Assembly: GCA_030248195.1 (NCBI GenBank)
Contig: JASAND010028116.1
Span: 1-64,000, forward strand
DNA length: 64,000 nucleotides
Origin: Trissonchulus latispiculum
Taxonomy: Eukaryota > Nematoda > Enoplea > Enoplida > Ironidae
Direction of reading: 5' to 3'
The notes under the pieces were generated by a model that was not told where the DNA came from, searched no databases, and saw only the letters and a program-made list of their open reading frames with translations. Below are positions 27,110 to 38,411 of the stretch, one piece after another. Every line of letters starts with the position of its first letter. Position 1 is the stretch's first letter. The translations under genes and the position numbers were made by a program.

Positions 27110-27935
27110 TCACCCTCGAACATACCTTTTAAGTAACTCTCTATCTGACAGAAGTCTAGTTTTGAATATAGAAAAGGACTCAGCACTCACTACTTCTTCA
27201 GGTAAATGGTTCCAGATATTACATACTCGTTGATGGTAAAAATAACTGGTATGAAATCGGTTGAATCTTTCAGGTCGTAACGCTAGATAATGTAAGCGTG
27301 TGCCAATTACAGCCGCATAACGAAACAAAGAATCAAACTCTATATCAATTAAGTTATGAACAATCTTATACAAAGTACATAAATCAAAAACTAATCTTCT
27401 CAATTCAATCGAGTCTAAACCCAATATTTGAAGTCATACGATAAGGCAAATTTTCCAAAAACCAGCTATTCTTTTAGTATAGGAACGCTGCACGGCTTCA
27501 ATCGACCTAATATCTCTCAGAAACCTAGGACTCCAAACCTCAGTAGATATTCCACTATGGGCCATAATATAAGTAGTAAACATTTTTTTCAAAAAGGTTC
27601 TACTTTTACATTTAAAGACTCGGAAAATTAAACCCATTCTCTTGGCAGCTTTGGATCTTAATTTGGCAACGTATGAGATGTAAAAGTTAAATTATCATCC
27701 ATTGTAATTCCCAAATCACGAACATTTGAGCAACAGATAACTGTACATTATCCAATGTATAATCATAGGGTAGCTGAAAAACGTTTCTATTACAGCCATA
27801 AGAAAACAGTCTTAAAACTAAACATTTAGGCACTGAGATATTCAACTGCCATTCCCACACACCACCATAGATATACCATCTAAATCCTCCTGTAGCAATA
27901 CCTGTGCATTTAACATCATCTGAAACCAAGTTTCT
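27110..27935 (-). pseudogene. LINE reverse transcriptase 3' fragment, arm L'
   Basis: The C-terminal third of the same ORF as 10,619-12,763, from just after the FADD motif to RYVRG, is broken by indels into three frames (27,687-27,929, 27,434-27,637, 27,110-27,424). The 5' end is lost at the third palindrome junction, where GTCCTCCTGTAG meets CGTCAAATG of arm R. Confidence 0.85.
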
Positions 27936-27949
27936 TGTCCTCCTGTAGC

Positions 27950-30087
27950 GTCAAATGAAAACAATTTGAATCTGGCGTTGTATGATTTCAGTCGTGCAAG
28001 ATATGGTGATATGGCTGTCTTTTTACAGAATATAGATTGGAATTATTTGTTTGATTCGTGTTTGAACGTTGATCAAATGTGGAATGTATTTGAAGATGTT
28101 GTAAATGAGGCTATTCGACTTTTTGTCCCAAAACGTTCTTTACGTAAAAAATTTTCCTTTCCTATTTCTCGGATCACTCAACGCTTAATAAATAGAAAAA
28201 AACATAGCTGGACTCGGTATAGACGCTCTAGGTCGGTGATAGATTTAACTCAGCACAAAGCTATTAGTAAAGATTTGTCGAAATCTCTACGTAAAGACCA
28301 ACTAAAGTTTGAGAATTCCTTATGTAATAAACAAAATCTTAAAGGTTTCTATAGCTATGTCAAAAATAACTTGAAAGGGCAAGAAAAAATAGTGAGTTTG
28401 AAGACTGAGAACAATCTCATTTTGGAAGGAGATAAAGAGAAGGCTGATTGTCTTAATTCCGTTTTTGCTTCTGCGTTTGTTGATGATAATGGAGTGAATC
28501 CACCGTTTAATTCTAGATGTAATACGGTTATGGATGATGTGCATTTTGATGAATTTATTGTGTGGTCTGCCCTAAATCGCTTAACTGCTAAAAAGTCCTC
28601 TGGTCCGGATGGTATTCCATCTATCTTGTTGAAGAAACTTTCTTTAGAATTAGCGGGACCTCTAAGTCAAATTTTCTCTCTGTCGTATGAAACGGGTCAG
28701 GTACCGAAGAGATGGAAAACGGAAAATGTATGCCCAATATTCAAAAAAGGCAACAGACAGGACCCTAAAAACTATCGTCCTGTTAGTCTTACAGTAGTTT
28801 GCTGCAGAGTAATGGAAGATATACTTAAACGGGCTATGATGAAACATACATTGGAAAATAAGCTTATTTCTACAGCTCAACACGGGTTTCAAGCGCGAAA
28901 GTCTACTGTGACACAATTGTTACTGTTTGTTACTGAAATTGTCAAAGTGTTGGATAAGGGTAAATGTGTGGATGTAATTTATATAGATTTAGCACGTGCA
29001 TTTGATACAGTTGGACATTCAAAGCTCATAAACAAAATGAGATCATATGGATTCCCTTCGAAAGTCATAAATTGGATTGCAGATTTTCTTGATGAAAGGA
29101 AGCAGCGGGTCAAACTATTAGGATCTCTTTCAGCTTGGGAAGACGTTAAAAGTGGTGTACCGCAAGGATCCGTTTTGGGACCTCTTTTATTCTTATTGTT
29201 TATTAACGACTTACCAGATTGGGTGATAAATTCTAGTATTAAGTTGTTTGCAGATGACGCTAAGGTGTATAGGGAGGTTTCAGATGTTAATGCACAGGTA
29301 TTGCTACAGGAGGATTTAGATAGTATATCTAGGTGGTGTGTGGAATGGCAGTTGAATATCTCAGTGCCTAAATGTTTAGTTTTAAGACTGTTTTCTTATG
29401 GCTGTAATAGAAACGTTTTTCAGCTACCTCATGATTATACATTAAATAATGTACAGTTATCTGTTGTTCAAAATGTTCGTGATTTGGGAATTACAATGGA
29501 TGATAATTTAACTTTTACATCTCATGTTGCCAAATTAAGATCCAAAGCTGCCAAGAGAATGGGTTTAATTTTTCGAGTCTTTAAATGTAAAAGTAGAACC
29601 TTTTTGAAAAAAAATGTTTACTACTTATATCAGGCCCATAGTGGAATATGCTACTGAGGTTTGGAGTCCTAGGTTTCTGAGAGATATTAGGTCGATTGAA
29701 GCCGTGCAGCGTTCCTATACTAAAAGAATAGCTGGTTTGGAAAATTTGCCTTATCGTGATAGACTTCAAATATTGGGTTTAGACTCGATTGAATTGAGAA
29801 GATTAGTTTTTGATTTATGTACTTTGTATAAGATTGTTCATAACTTAATTGATATAGAGTTTGATTCTTTGTTTCGTTATGCGGCTGTAATTGGCACACG
29901 CTTACATTATCTAGCGTTACGACCTGAAAGATTCAACCGATTTCATACCAGTTATTTTTACCATCAACGAGTATGTAATATCTGGAACCATTTACCTGAA
30001 GAAGTAGTGAGTGCTGAGTCCTTTTCTATATTCAAAACTAGACTTCTGTCAAATAGAGAGTTACTTAAAAGGTATGTTCGAGGGTGA
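27950..30087 (+). pseudogene. CR1/jockey-like LINE reverse transcriptase, frameshifted copy in arm R
   Basis: This is the same protein as in arm L, with YIDLARAFD, SGVPQGSVLG and FADD motifs intact between ~28,980 and ~29,260. The reading frame breaks near 29,608, where seven A in arm L have become eight, and continues in another frame from 29,614 to the stop at 30,085-30,087. Few other residues differ, so the copy is young. The endonuclease is missing at the same base as in arm L. The shift could be a real indel or a homopolymer error. Confidence 0.9.
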
Positions 30088-30766
30088 CGGGTTTTAATAA
30101 AAATTTAGGTTTAATATATTTTCCTTTTCGAATTGTCTTTCTGGGTTAAACCTAACATTTTATATATGCTTTTGGACTTTTGGATGAAATTTTAGGAGGG
30201 TGTGCTTGTAAGGCACCAGATGGTGCGTATGTACACCCATAACCGCCCATAATAGCTCTGGTTCATGTTATCAATGCTTGCACATTATAGTTAGTATATA
30301 TGTTGTACAGTAGGGACCCACCAATGAAATTGTAATCCTGTGCCCCATTCAGATTACTAATGTATGCAAATTTTGATGAATATAACTCCCAGGGAGGGTG
30401 AATGAAATGAACTGGTATGCTGCAGCCTCTCCGTGCTGGCTGGGTCCCACGAATATCTGTAGTATCTATGTAGAATCTAAAGGGCTTTTTCGTTTATCGT
30501 ACAAATCCAGATTTGCCCAGTTACAGTTATTCGTAGTCTGCACGGTCTAGATCCCACCAAGGTAGTTTGGGGTAAGTAGGTGAGATGTAGCATACCTACA
30601 TACGCTAGGGGAACAGCTTTTGTTAAAGAAAAATTGCATGTCAATTTTTCTCAAAGTTGAAATAACTTGAATATATATTTCAATTTCTTTTTGCTAGATT
30701 TGGCAACGTTTATACATACATTATATGTATATATATAAAATTTGAGAAATCAAAATTGTTTAGGTA

Positions 30767-31839
30767 CAGGGTTTTTTTTTCAAAATCGGACCTGTGTAAA
30801 TCTTGTGTAAATTTAAATTTCACTGTGTATTTTTGTTTGAAGCTGTGTAAAATTTAAAAGTGTCGTTTTTCAACTGTAATATAAAATAAAATACATTTAG
30901 ACGTTATTTTCTTGCTACAATGTTATTTTCGGATCATTCAAGCCAAAGTTATGCCAACTGCACTTGTGTAACATTTCGAAAGAAGCCACGAGGGGGGTCT
31001 GAGGCTCGCCCTGAAGTTGAGAAAATTGTGTAAATTGCAATAGAATTCATAATGGAAATGTTTAAAAGAATAATTCATTAAATGTCAAAAATAAGATTGG
31101 ACAAATTCAAATTTCTGAAAAACACTTCGCCTACTGAAACGATTTATTTATTTTTCCAACTTTTTGGCATAATTTTTTCCCAAACTTGCTGGTCACGTAC
31201 TAAGGTTCGATGCTTTAGCTGCTACTGGGGACGGCTCTATATATATAGTACAGGCACACCAATTATACAACGGAGGGGGGGTCTGGGGGCGGAGCCCCCC
31301 AGAAGTTGAGAAATTTTTAAATTAACGGCAGAAACGGCATTGAAAAGTTGTATTCCTTTAGCTTTCGTATTGAATATTTCTTAAGTTGTATGGCAATTAT
31401 TTTTAGGCTCTGACTGCTTTTATTATTATATACAAGAGATAAACAAGAAATCATATTGAATAATACTAGCTTCAGAAAACATATGTATCGTTAAATACGA
31501 ATAAATACTAGCTATTTACGAAAATAAATTATACGCAACTGTATAAGTAGAAGCATTAAGACTTAGGAGAATAAAACACCCATAACCATGTTGATGCAGA
31601 AATGCAGAAAACCATTCTAAACCATTGGAAACAGACGGGGGTCCGGGGGCGGCAGCCCCCAGTTAAAAGCTAGAGCTTTTTTAAAACTTAAAGACTTGAA
31701 AACTATTTTTTCAGAGCACTTTTTGTAAAAATTTTCGAAAATTTGGCTGTGTATTTTGTTGTGTAAATTAGTTTTTCACTGTGTAAATTAATTTTTTTTG
31801 TGTAAATACACAGTATTTTACACAAAAAAAAAAACCCTG
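30767..31839 (+). mobile_element. hAT-1 non-autonomous element, arm R, 1,073 bp
   Basis: The termini are CAGGGTTTTTTTTTC and, at the right, AAAAAACCCTG. A perfect 8-bp duplication TTTAGGTA flanks it at 30,759-30,766 and 31,840-31,847, and the empty site survives in L (9,933-9,940). This is the hAT signature. There is no transposase. The interior has several stretches TGTGTAAAT and G-rich hairpins such as TCTGGGGGC-GGA-GCCCCC (31,282-31,303) and CCGGGGGCGGCAGCCCCC (~31,643). Confidence 0.88.
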
Positions 31840-32271
31840 TTTAGGTATATAAACGTTTTGATGCCAATTTAGATACTTTTATGTGATACGTATGCGTTTA
31901 TACGTATATTATTGCGAAAATGAGATATCAAATTTGTTTAAGTATATAAATTTTTTGATACTAATTTACATACATGACGACGATTACAAAGTTTAGTGCT
32001 ATCAAAAGCTGTGGACTGCACTTGTTCGAGGGGCAACTGAGCAGCGTACGTACGTCTGTTTGCGTATTTTGGAGTATATATAACATGAAATTATGACTGT
32101 GTGCTATGTAGTTCTCCCGTTTTGTGAATAGTAGGGCTTAGGGGCGAACAGGTGCAATCCATGAGGTGGGTCCACAGTGCAAATGTGCAAACAGAATTAT
32201 ACGTGATGTTTGCGTACTGTGGGGCGGTTGTTCATTTCATTTCATTCCATTCCATTCCATTCCATATTATA

Positions 32272-32298
32272 TATAGGGGTCGCTGCGGACCCTATATG

Positions 32299-32300
<2 letters not shown>
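32272..32300. other. GGGGTCGC hairpin next to the TA tract
   Basis: TATAGGGGTCGC and GGACCCTATA form a stem-loop abutting the (TA)n tract. Similar hairpins are at 15,250-15,275 (R') and, nearly perfect, at 56,570-56,596. Confidence 0.55.

Positions 32301-32394
<94 letters not shown>
32301..32394. repeat. (TA)n microsatellite, arm R
   Basis: About 47 TA units, preceded by TTCCA pentamers (32,233-32,265). Confidence 0.95.
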
Positions 32395-32396
<2 letters not shown>

Positions 32397-34392
32397 CAAT
32401 TATACACTGAGGACAAATTTTGTCATATTTTGGCATAAATTTCTCAGTTTTCAAGCCCTATTTTCACATACCAAAACTAGTGAAGCTAATGAGCAGGGCT
32501 CAATCTACTGTAGTGTACATCGAAAAAGGAGCATTTTTAGCTAAAATACGCAGGTAGGTAGGTATATTTACTTTCCGCCCGCTAGCAGGTGAGCTTTCGC
32601 GAGGCCCCACAAAGGATAGAAAACTGTAAATGTAGGAAGCTTAACTCGGAGAGCCACCCCCTGTACATTTTAGTTTGTACAGGTAAGCTGAGCGGTACCA
32701 TGACAGTGCAGAACAGGAGTCTAAATTCCGGCAACGATTCAGACCGCATGGGAGACCTCCTTTAACGCTCGGTCCCCTATGTGGTCGCTCGTCACCGGAT
32801 AGCGGGTCGGCTTACCTGATTGGTATGTTTGTTTTACCATCCTTTCAGAAGATTTCAATGAACATCCCCGAAGTCCACAAATTTGAGAAAACTCCATGGC
32901 TGGCTGGCTCCTTCCGTTATCTTTGTCTTACCCTTCCTAAGCAAGAGGCCGCCACGCAACTCAAAACCATGAAAACATTTATACTTTGTCTTTACTATAC
33001 AATACGTGCACATAGTATATCGATGACAGTTTACTGCTCCCGTTTGTAGCGACCTCTTGCTTAGTAAGGCTAAGCAATGCGAGGCTTCGGTCTGGATTTC
33101 CTATCTGGGCGTGACACTACCTTGGGAGAGGGAAGGCTCAATTGTCCACGACGGACAGTGACCGCTGCCCCTTTTATGCCGGCATAGTGAACGTACGTAT
33201 ATATGTATAGTCAGAGGGGGAAAAACATGACGGAAAGGAAGGGGAAAAAACATGGTCGCCTACTCCCCAACCATAGCAGTTGCAGCTGCCTAGTATAGCC
33301 CATTAGAAAGAGCAAGTCTAGAAGTATACCCTACAGTACCAGATTGGTTTCTAAGTTTGATTCTGTAAGTACAGTACTTGACCAAAGTTGACCTCCCAAA
33401 ATTGGCCAAAATGCTAAGGATTTTCGAAAGTTTGCAAGTCTATATATATCTAACCAACTATCAAACTTTGGCTACTATAAATTGGCATGCGGGCATAATT
33501 TGACTTGCTCTATCACATGGCAATAGTGGTTTTCCCCTGCGTACACCTAGTAAAAAAATTTGACCATGTTTTTCCCCCACATTGGGTCCACTAGAGCGGG
33601 GAAAAAACATGGTGACCAAATTTTAAAATTTCTGCGTATGCTTCAGGAAGGCGTAACTAATGCTTCTATAGGAAAGAGAATGCTTTAAAACCACTAAAAA
33701 CCTCAAAATATGCCAACTTTGAGCATTTTTGAAGCTTCTAGCTCGAAAATTTGATTTGCAGCATCAACATGCCAGGTTTCATAAGTTTCTATTGTAAAAA
33801 TGAAAATTTTGAAAAAACTTAAAAAATGATGGAATATTGCAATTTTTAACACAACTAACTTGTTTCTAGTGATATTCTGCATATTATGGTCAGTTCCCAG
33901 CAGGTTTCATGCCCAAACAGGTTAGGTACGGCGGATTTAACATTTTGACCAAAAAATCGGGTTTTAAGCTTGTTGTGAGGTTAGAAGGGTGCCTAGGTAG
34001 TTTTGCATGCTAAAAACAGCTGAAACAATGCTTTTAAACCATTCTAAATGGTTGGTTGGTAGAAATCCGTGCCATGTTTTTTCCCCGATTTGCGGGTAAG
34101 AAAAACATGGACAAATCCTGTTACTGCCAAAGCTGAGTGAGGTATAAGAGAAGTTTGAATATACGATTGGATAGGTATTTGCCCACGGTACATAACGGTA
34201 TACTCAAACCGATCCAAATCCAAGCGAAGAAAAAGTTGGAGGCTTGCTTCCCTATTCATGTTTTTCTTCCCCCCTCCCTGACTATATTTATGTTTACGAA
34301 CATATTTTTGTTAGCCTTTGAAGGTTGAAGTGTTCATTTCAAGAAGAGAAGTGTTTTGAGCCTGTCGCATAAAAGCAGCAATGGCATCGCAG
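32395..34392. other. Arm R sequence without recognisable gene
   Basis: Mirror of 7,356-9,332. No coding sequence or known RNA was recognised. GGGGAAAAAACATGG tracts occur near 33,215, 33,240, 33,600 and 34,080. Confidence 0.5.
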
Positions 34393-35106
34393 CAAGGTTT
34401 TTTAGGCCATAGCTTAGTTAGGCCATGGCCTAAATTTATGAGTCGATGGCCTAAAGAATTTTGGCCGTTGAGGCAATTTGGCCTAAATTTTTCGACGGAA
34501 ACCCAGTTAAATTTTATGGATTTTTAAGTAAAAACAGTAATTTTCTAAAAATTTTTCGCATCTTCGGCGCGAATTTATACATTTTCACTTGTATTTCTGG
34601 GCTACGCCAGCCGCATACGTAGTTACGTACATTTTCTACTTGCACTTTGTGTAAATACCCATTCAATACCCATTTCATCGAAGAAATGCTATTTTTAGCA
34701 GCTTTTATCTATTACGTAGTTTAATTTTCTTCTTACTGTGGTTCTCTATACTCGTACGCTTCTATATAGCTGTTTTAATTTTCATTAAAAATTCATTAAT
34801 TCATTACGTATATAATACTGTCGTGCACTATTTTTATGCTAACAAGGTTCTGTTTCTGCCATTTTAAGGTAAAAATGTAGTTTTTCTAGTGTGTTAAAGA
34901 GTGACGATGGCGATTTTTCTTGTTAAACAGCGATTCTTGAATATATAACGCATGCATACATGATAACTGTAATTTTAACAATGCGTACAATAACGCGCAA
35001 CCTAAAAATCAACAAAATTTGGATGGCCTAAATTTTTGGGTGATGGCCTAAAAAATTTAAGTCGTTGAGGCCATTTGGCCTAAAGTTCGGCGACCAAAAA
35101 ACCCTG
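34393..35106. mobile_element. hAT-2 MITE, arm R, 714 bp
   Basis: Mirror of 6,628-7,347, flanked on both sides by CATCGCAG (34,385-34,392 and 35,107-35,114). The left end is CAAGGTTTTTTAGGCC and the right end is CCAAAAAACCCTG. Confidence 0.8.
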
Positions 35107-36489
35107 CATCGCAGTAGCCATCGCGCCCGATAGCTGAGAGCCGCCAGCCACGGGTTAGCTAAAATAACTTGGGTACAGTTTAGGGGGTCCCCCCCAAATT
35201 TCGGATTTTGGTGGGGTCCCTCGAGCCCAATTTGCACCTTGTACCCCCCCAACCCAAACAGGTGGTACACCTATGCCCTTTGCCCCTTTTTTAGGCTTCC
35301 CCACCCCACTCACCACCATGAAGAAAGGTCTCCAGAAAATGCCAAATTTTAAGAATTTTTGGTCAACATTTTTACCATAGGTGTAACGGGCTTGGGCATA
35401 GGTGTCGCTGGCGAAAAAAGTGGGGGTGGGGGTTTGGAAAAAAGTAGGGAAGGGGGTCTGTCAAAAAAGGGGAGGGGGGTCGAAAAAAGTGGATTTGGGG
35501 GGGGGTCGGCGGAAAATCGGTTTTTCGTTAAAAACTGAAAAATTCCCAATTTTCAGTTATTTTTAGCGATTTTTAAGGTAATTAAGCGAATTTTAGCAAT
35601 TTACCGCTAATTTTTTGAAAATTTTCTAATTTTTGGCTAAAAAGTTGCAAAAATTCAGGTAGGGGTTTGAAAATTTTTAGGGGGGGTCGGCCGAATGCCG
35701 ATTTGGGAGGAGGGTTCCCCCCCACCTCTAACACACCTATGGTAACTGGGATTTGGGTTGCGGGAGGCCCCCTCCCCCCAAATTTCGCGGGCAGGCCCCC
35801 TTTTTAGACCTCCAAACCTGCCCCAAAAATTTTTTTCAATTTTTATGCCAAAATTGCATTTTCAGCCATTGCTAATGAAACAAAACATCCAACCATTAAC
35901 TAATTTTAACATTAGACAGGGCCTTTAAACTCGAAAACTTGATTGCTGGGCGCCTACTGGGCATTTTACAAAAAATAGGAAAAAATATATGAATTTTTCG
36001 CGAAAAAATAGGAAAATATAGGAATTTTTCTAGCAAAAAATAGGAAAATATAGGAATTTTTCCAGCACAAATATGCCGTCAATTTTGCTCAAATTTCGCA
36101 AAATTTCAACTACATACATAAATCAAAAGTCAGTAACCTAGATTTATTATACGGAACTTTTCTAGAGAGGAACTTGAAGGGATTTTCGAAAATTTTCTAA
36201 AAATATGTTAAAATTTTTATGGCATCAAGGATAAAGATCGATGTTAGTGCAACTGCAAAAATCAAGTAAAATCTCCGGCAAAGCCGGAAAAGAAAATTTA
36301 AACTTCTAAAATGTTTTCGGGACAAACTTTAACCATAAAAGTGGGTTTATTTTATTGCATGTACCTTTTACTTATTTTAGTATTGGTTTTGGTTTTCCCT
36401 TTGATACGTGTTGTTCGGGGAGGAGTACTTTAGGAGTGGGCGAATTTGAGGACGGCACTGCAAAAGCATATACGTATACATATATATAC

Positions 36490-36880
36490 TGGGCTTATTC
36501 TAGGGAATTTTTCTTGGGGGGGGGCTCTTTGGGGGGCCCTTCGGGGGGCGAGTCATTCTTGGGGGGGCGAAACTTTTTCAAAATTTTTCTAAAAACATGC
36601 TAAAAATAGCGCTATTTTTATAGTAATCGCCAAAAAAGTTCGTTTTTAGTGCAAAAATAGTGCTTAAATAGCCAAAAATCGACTAAAAATCTCCGGCGAA
36701 GCCGGAAAATTTTTGAAAATTTGGCCTTCTGAGCGATTTTTTCAGGGTAAAAGTTGGCACCAAAAGGGGCACCCACTTTTTGGGGGGGGGGGGGCGATTT
36801 TTGGGGGGGTACGATTTTTTGGGGGGGGAGGGTGTTTATGGGGGGGGGCCCACCCCCCCCCCCCCCCACTAGAATAAGCC
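36490..36880. repeat. Dense G-run tract with potential quadruplexes, arm R
   Basis: Many runs of 6 or more G occur on the plus strand, separated by short A/T spacers, with AATAAGCCCAG at the right end. The mirror is 4,860-5,230. Runs differ in length between arms, as expected for homopolymers. Confidence 0.6.
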
Positions 36881-37939
36881 CAGATATATATGAAGCTTGA
36901 AGCTGAAGAAGCTATAGGACTAAGAAGCTGCAAAAATTTTTGTAAAACTGAGGAAAATCCTTAATAGAAGCACTCAAAACTTTAGTTTCGGCGGTCAGTA
37001 AAAACCTAAAATGTAAGCAAACTGCCAAAGAACGAAAATTGTTTAAAATTACGGCTTGGCAACATTTATGAAATTTTAAAATAAAAGCAGATTAAAAAAC
37101 TAACTTCGGAAAGAAAAGTGGAAAACATAAAAAGAACAGCGCAACCAGCACGACGCCAAGATCAGAAAAGGAAGCGGGGATCTGGGGGCGGAAAGCTAGA
37201 AGTTTCTGGATAATTCAAGCTTGAAAATCTATTTTTTCCGAGCAATTTTGGTAAAGATCTTGGGTTATTCTATTGTGCAATTGGTTTTCTAAACTGGTTA
37301 AGTAAGTAAGTAAGTATATCCACGACTCTGTACAACAAATGCATACGTACGTTTTGTTCGTTCAACTCAAGACGAAAAATTTTTAAGGAACTTTACGCAG
37401 AGCTCCGAAGAAAGTTTTCAAAAAAGTGCGGAATTTCGCAGTTTTTTCACAAAAAAAAGGCGACCCCACCGTAGCGTAGCGTTAAGCACCTCTTATTTTT
37501 CAGAAAAAAAGCGCGTATATATAACTACCTATATACAACTATAGCCATGGGGGGAAAAAAACCCACTTTTTCGGATTTTGGCTGGAACTTTTTTGTTATA
37601 AGGGCTATCTGAGAACTCTATATACCATCGTACTTGGCGTACTTAGAACTTTCTTTTAAGCCCATTTGCACTTCTCTAGGTTGTACCGTTAGGCCGGTAT
37701 AATGCAAAAAGTAGCGGGGGGAAAAACCCAATGGGGGGAAAAAACCCAAATGGGGGGAAAATAAACCCACCCCTCACAGGTCCTAAAAATTGTCGTAGCG
37801 CGATTCTGACACTTCCTGTGTAAAATTCAACTCTTTTTTAGTTAGTATGAGTCAAAAAACCCGACCTAGGTAGCTTTTTTTGAGATCTCATGTGCCATTG
37901 AAAATGCAGCATCAAATGGACAGGTTTCATAAAGTTTAA

Positions 37940-38411
37940 GTTTCAGTGTAGCAGTTAATAGATGGCTAAGAAGAATTTTGAATACAAATCAAATTATTTT
38001 AAATTCGCCTCTATCAGTGGAAAATTTATTTAGAACTGAAAATTGACAAATCAATTTTGATTTATAAAAATGTTTTTGTTTAACTGTTTTACTCCTACTG
38101 GGTGTATACCCGCCCAGTTTCCCCTGCCAGGTGCGCACTGGTGAGGCTGGGCGATGAGACGCATGGGGCTAGAGCACTCTTTTGGGTTATACGATATGAG
38201 CTTCAGTCACTCTTACGTAGTCGCACTATCAGATTGATTTTGTTTTCTACAGTTCTGTTGGTTTACTTTTTTCTTTTGTTGTTCACTTTGCTTCACTTTC
38301 TTCTTTTTTCTCCCGTTTACTGTTGTTTTCTGCCTACTTTGCTTTGTTATTTTTTCTTCGATTTTTATTTTTTCGTTTCTTTCTGTGGCTGGGGGGGGGG
38401 GGGGTTTTTTT
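37940..38411 (+). mobile_element. Retroposon insertion (472 bp), arm R only
   Basis: This is flanked by a perfect 16-bp duplication of GTTTCATAAAGTTTAA (37,924-37,939 and 38,412-38,427). Arms L (3,668-3,683) and R' (~20,300-20,325) keep the uninterrupted site. A long variable-length duplication without inverted ends suggests a 5'-truncated LINE or SINE; the right part is T-rich and ends in a G run plus TTTTTT. The source family was not recognised. Confidence 0.7.

Larger units (their letters stand above)
20440..27935 (-). repeat. Inverted-repeat arm L' (truncated)
   Basis: This runs parallel to L: 20,566-20,640 matches L 3,675-3,740, 21,130-21,210 matches L 4,660-4,740, 22,500-22,700 matches L 6,780-7,000, and the TA tract 24,805-24,894 matches L 9,333-9,422. 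It ends inside the LINE near 27,935. It is T-depleted on the plus strand up to ~24,230 and nearly normal beyond. Confidence 0.85.
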
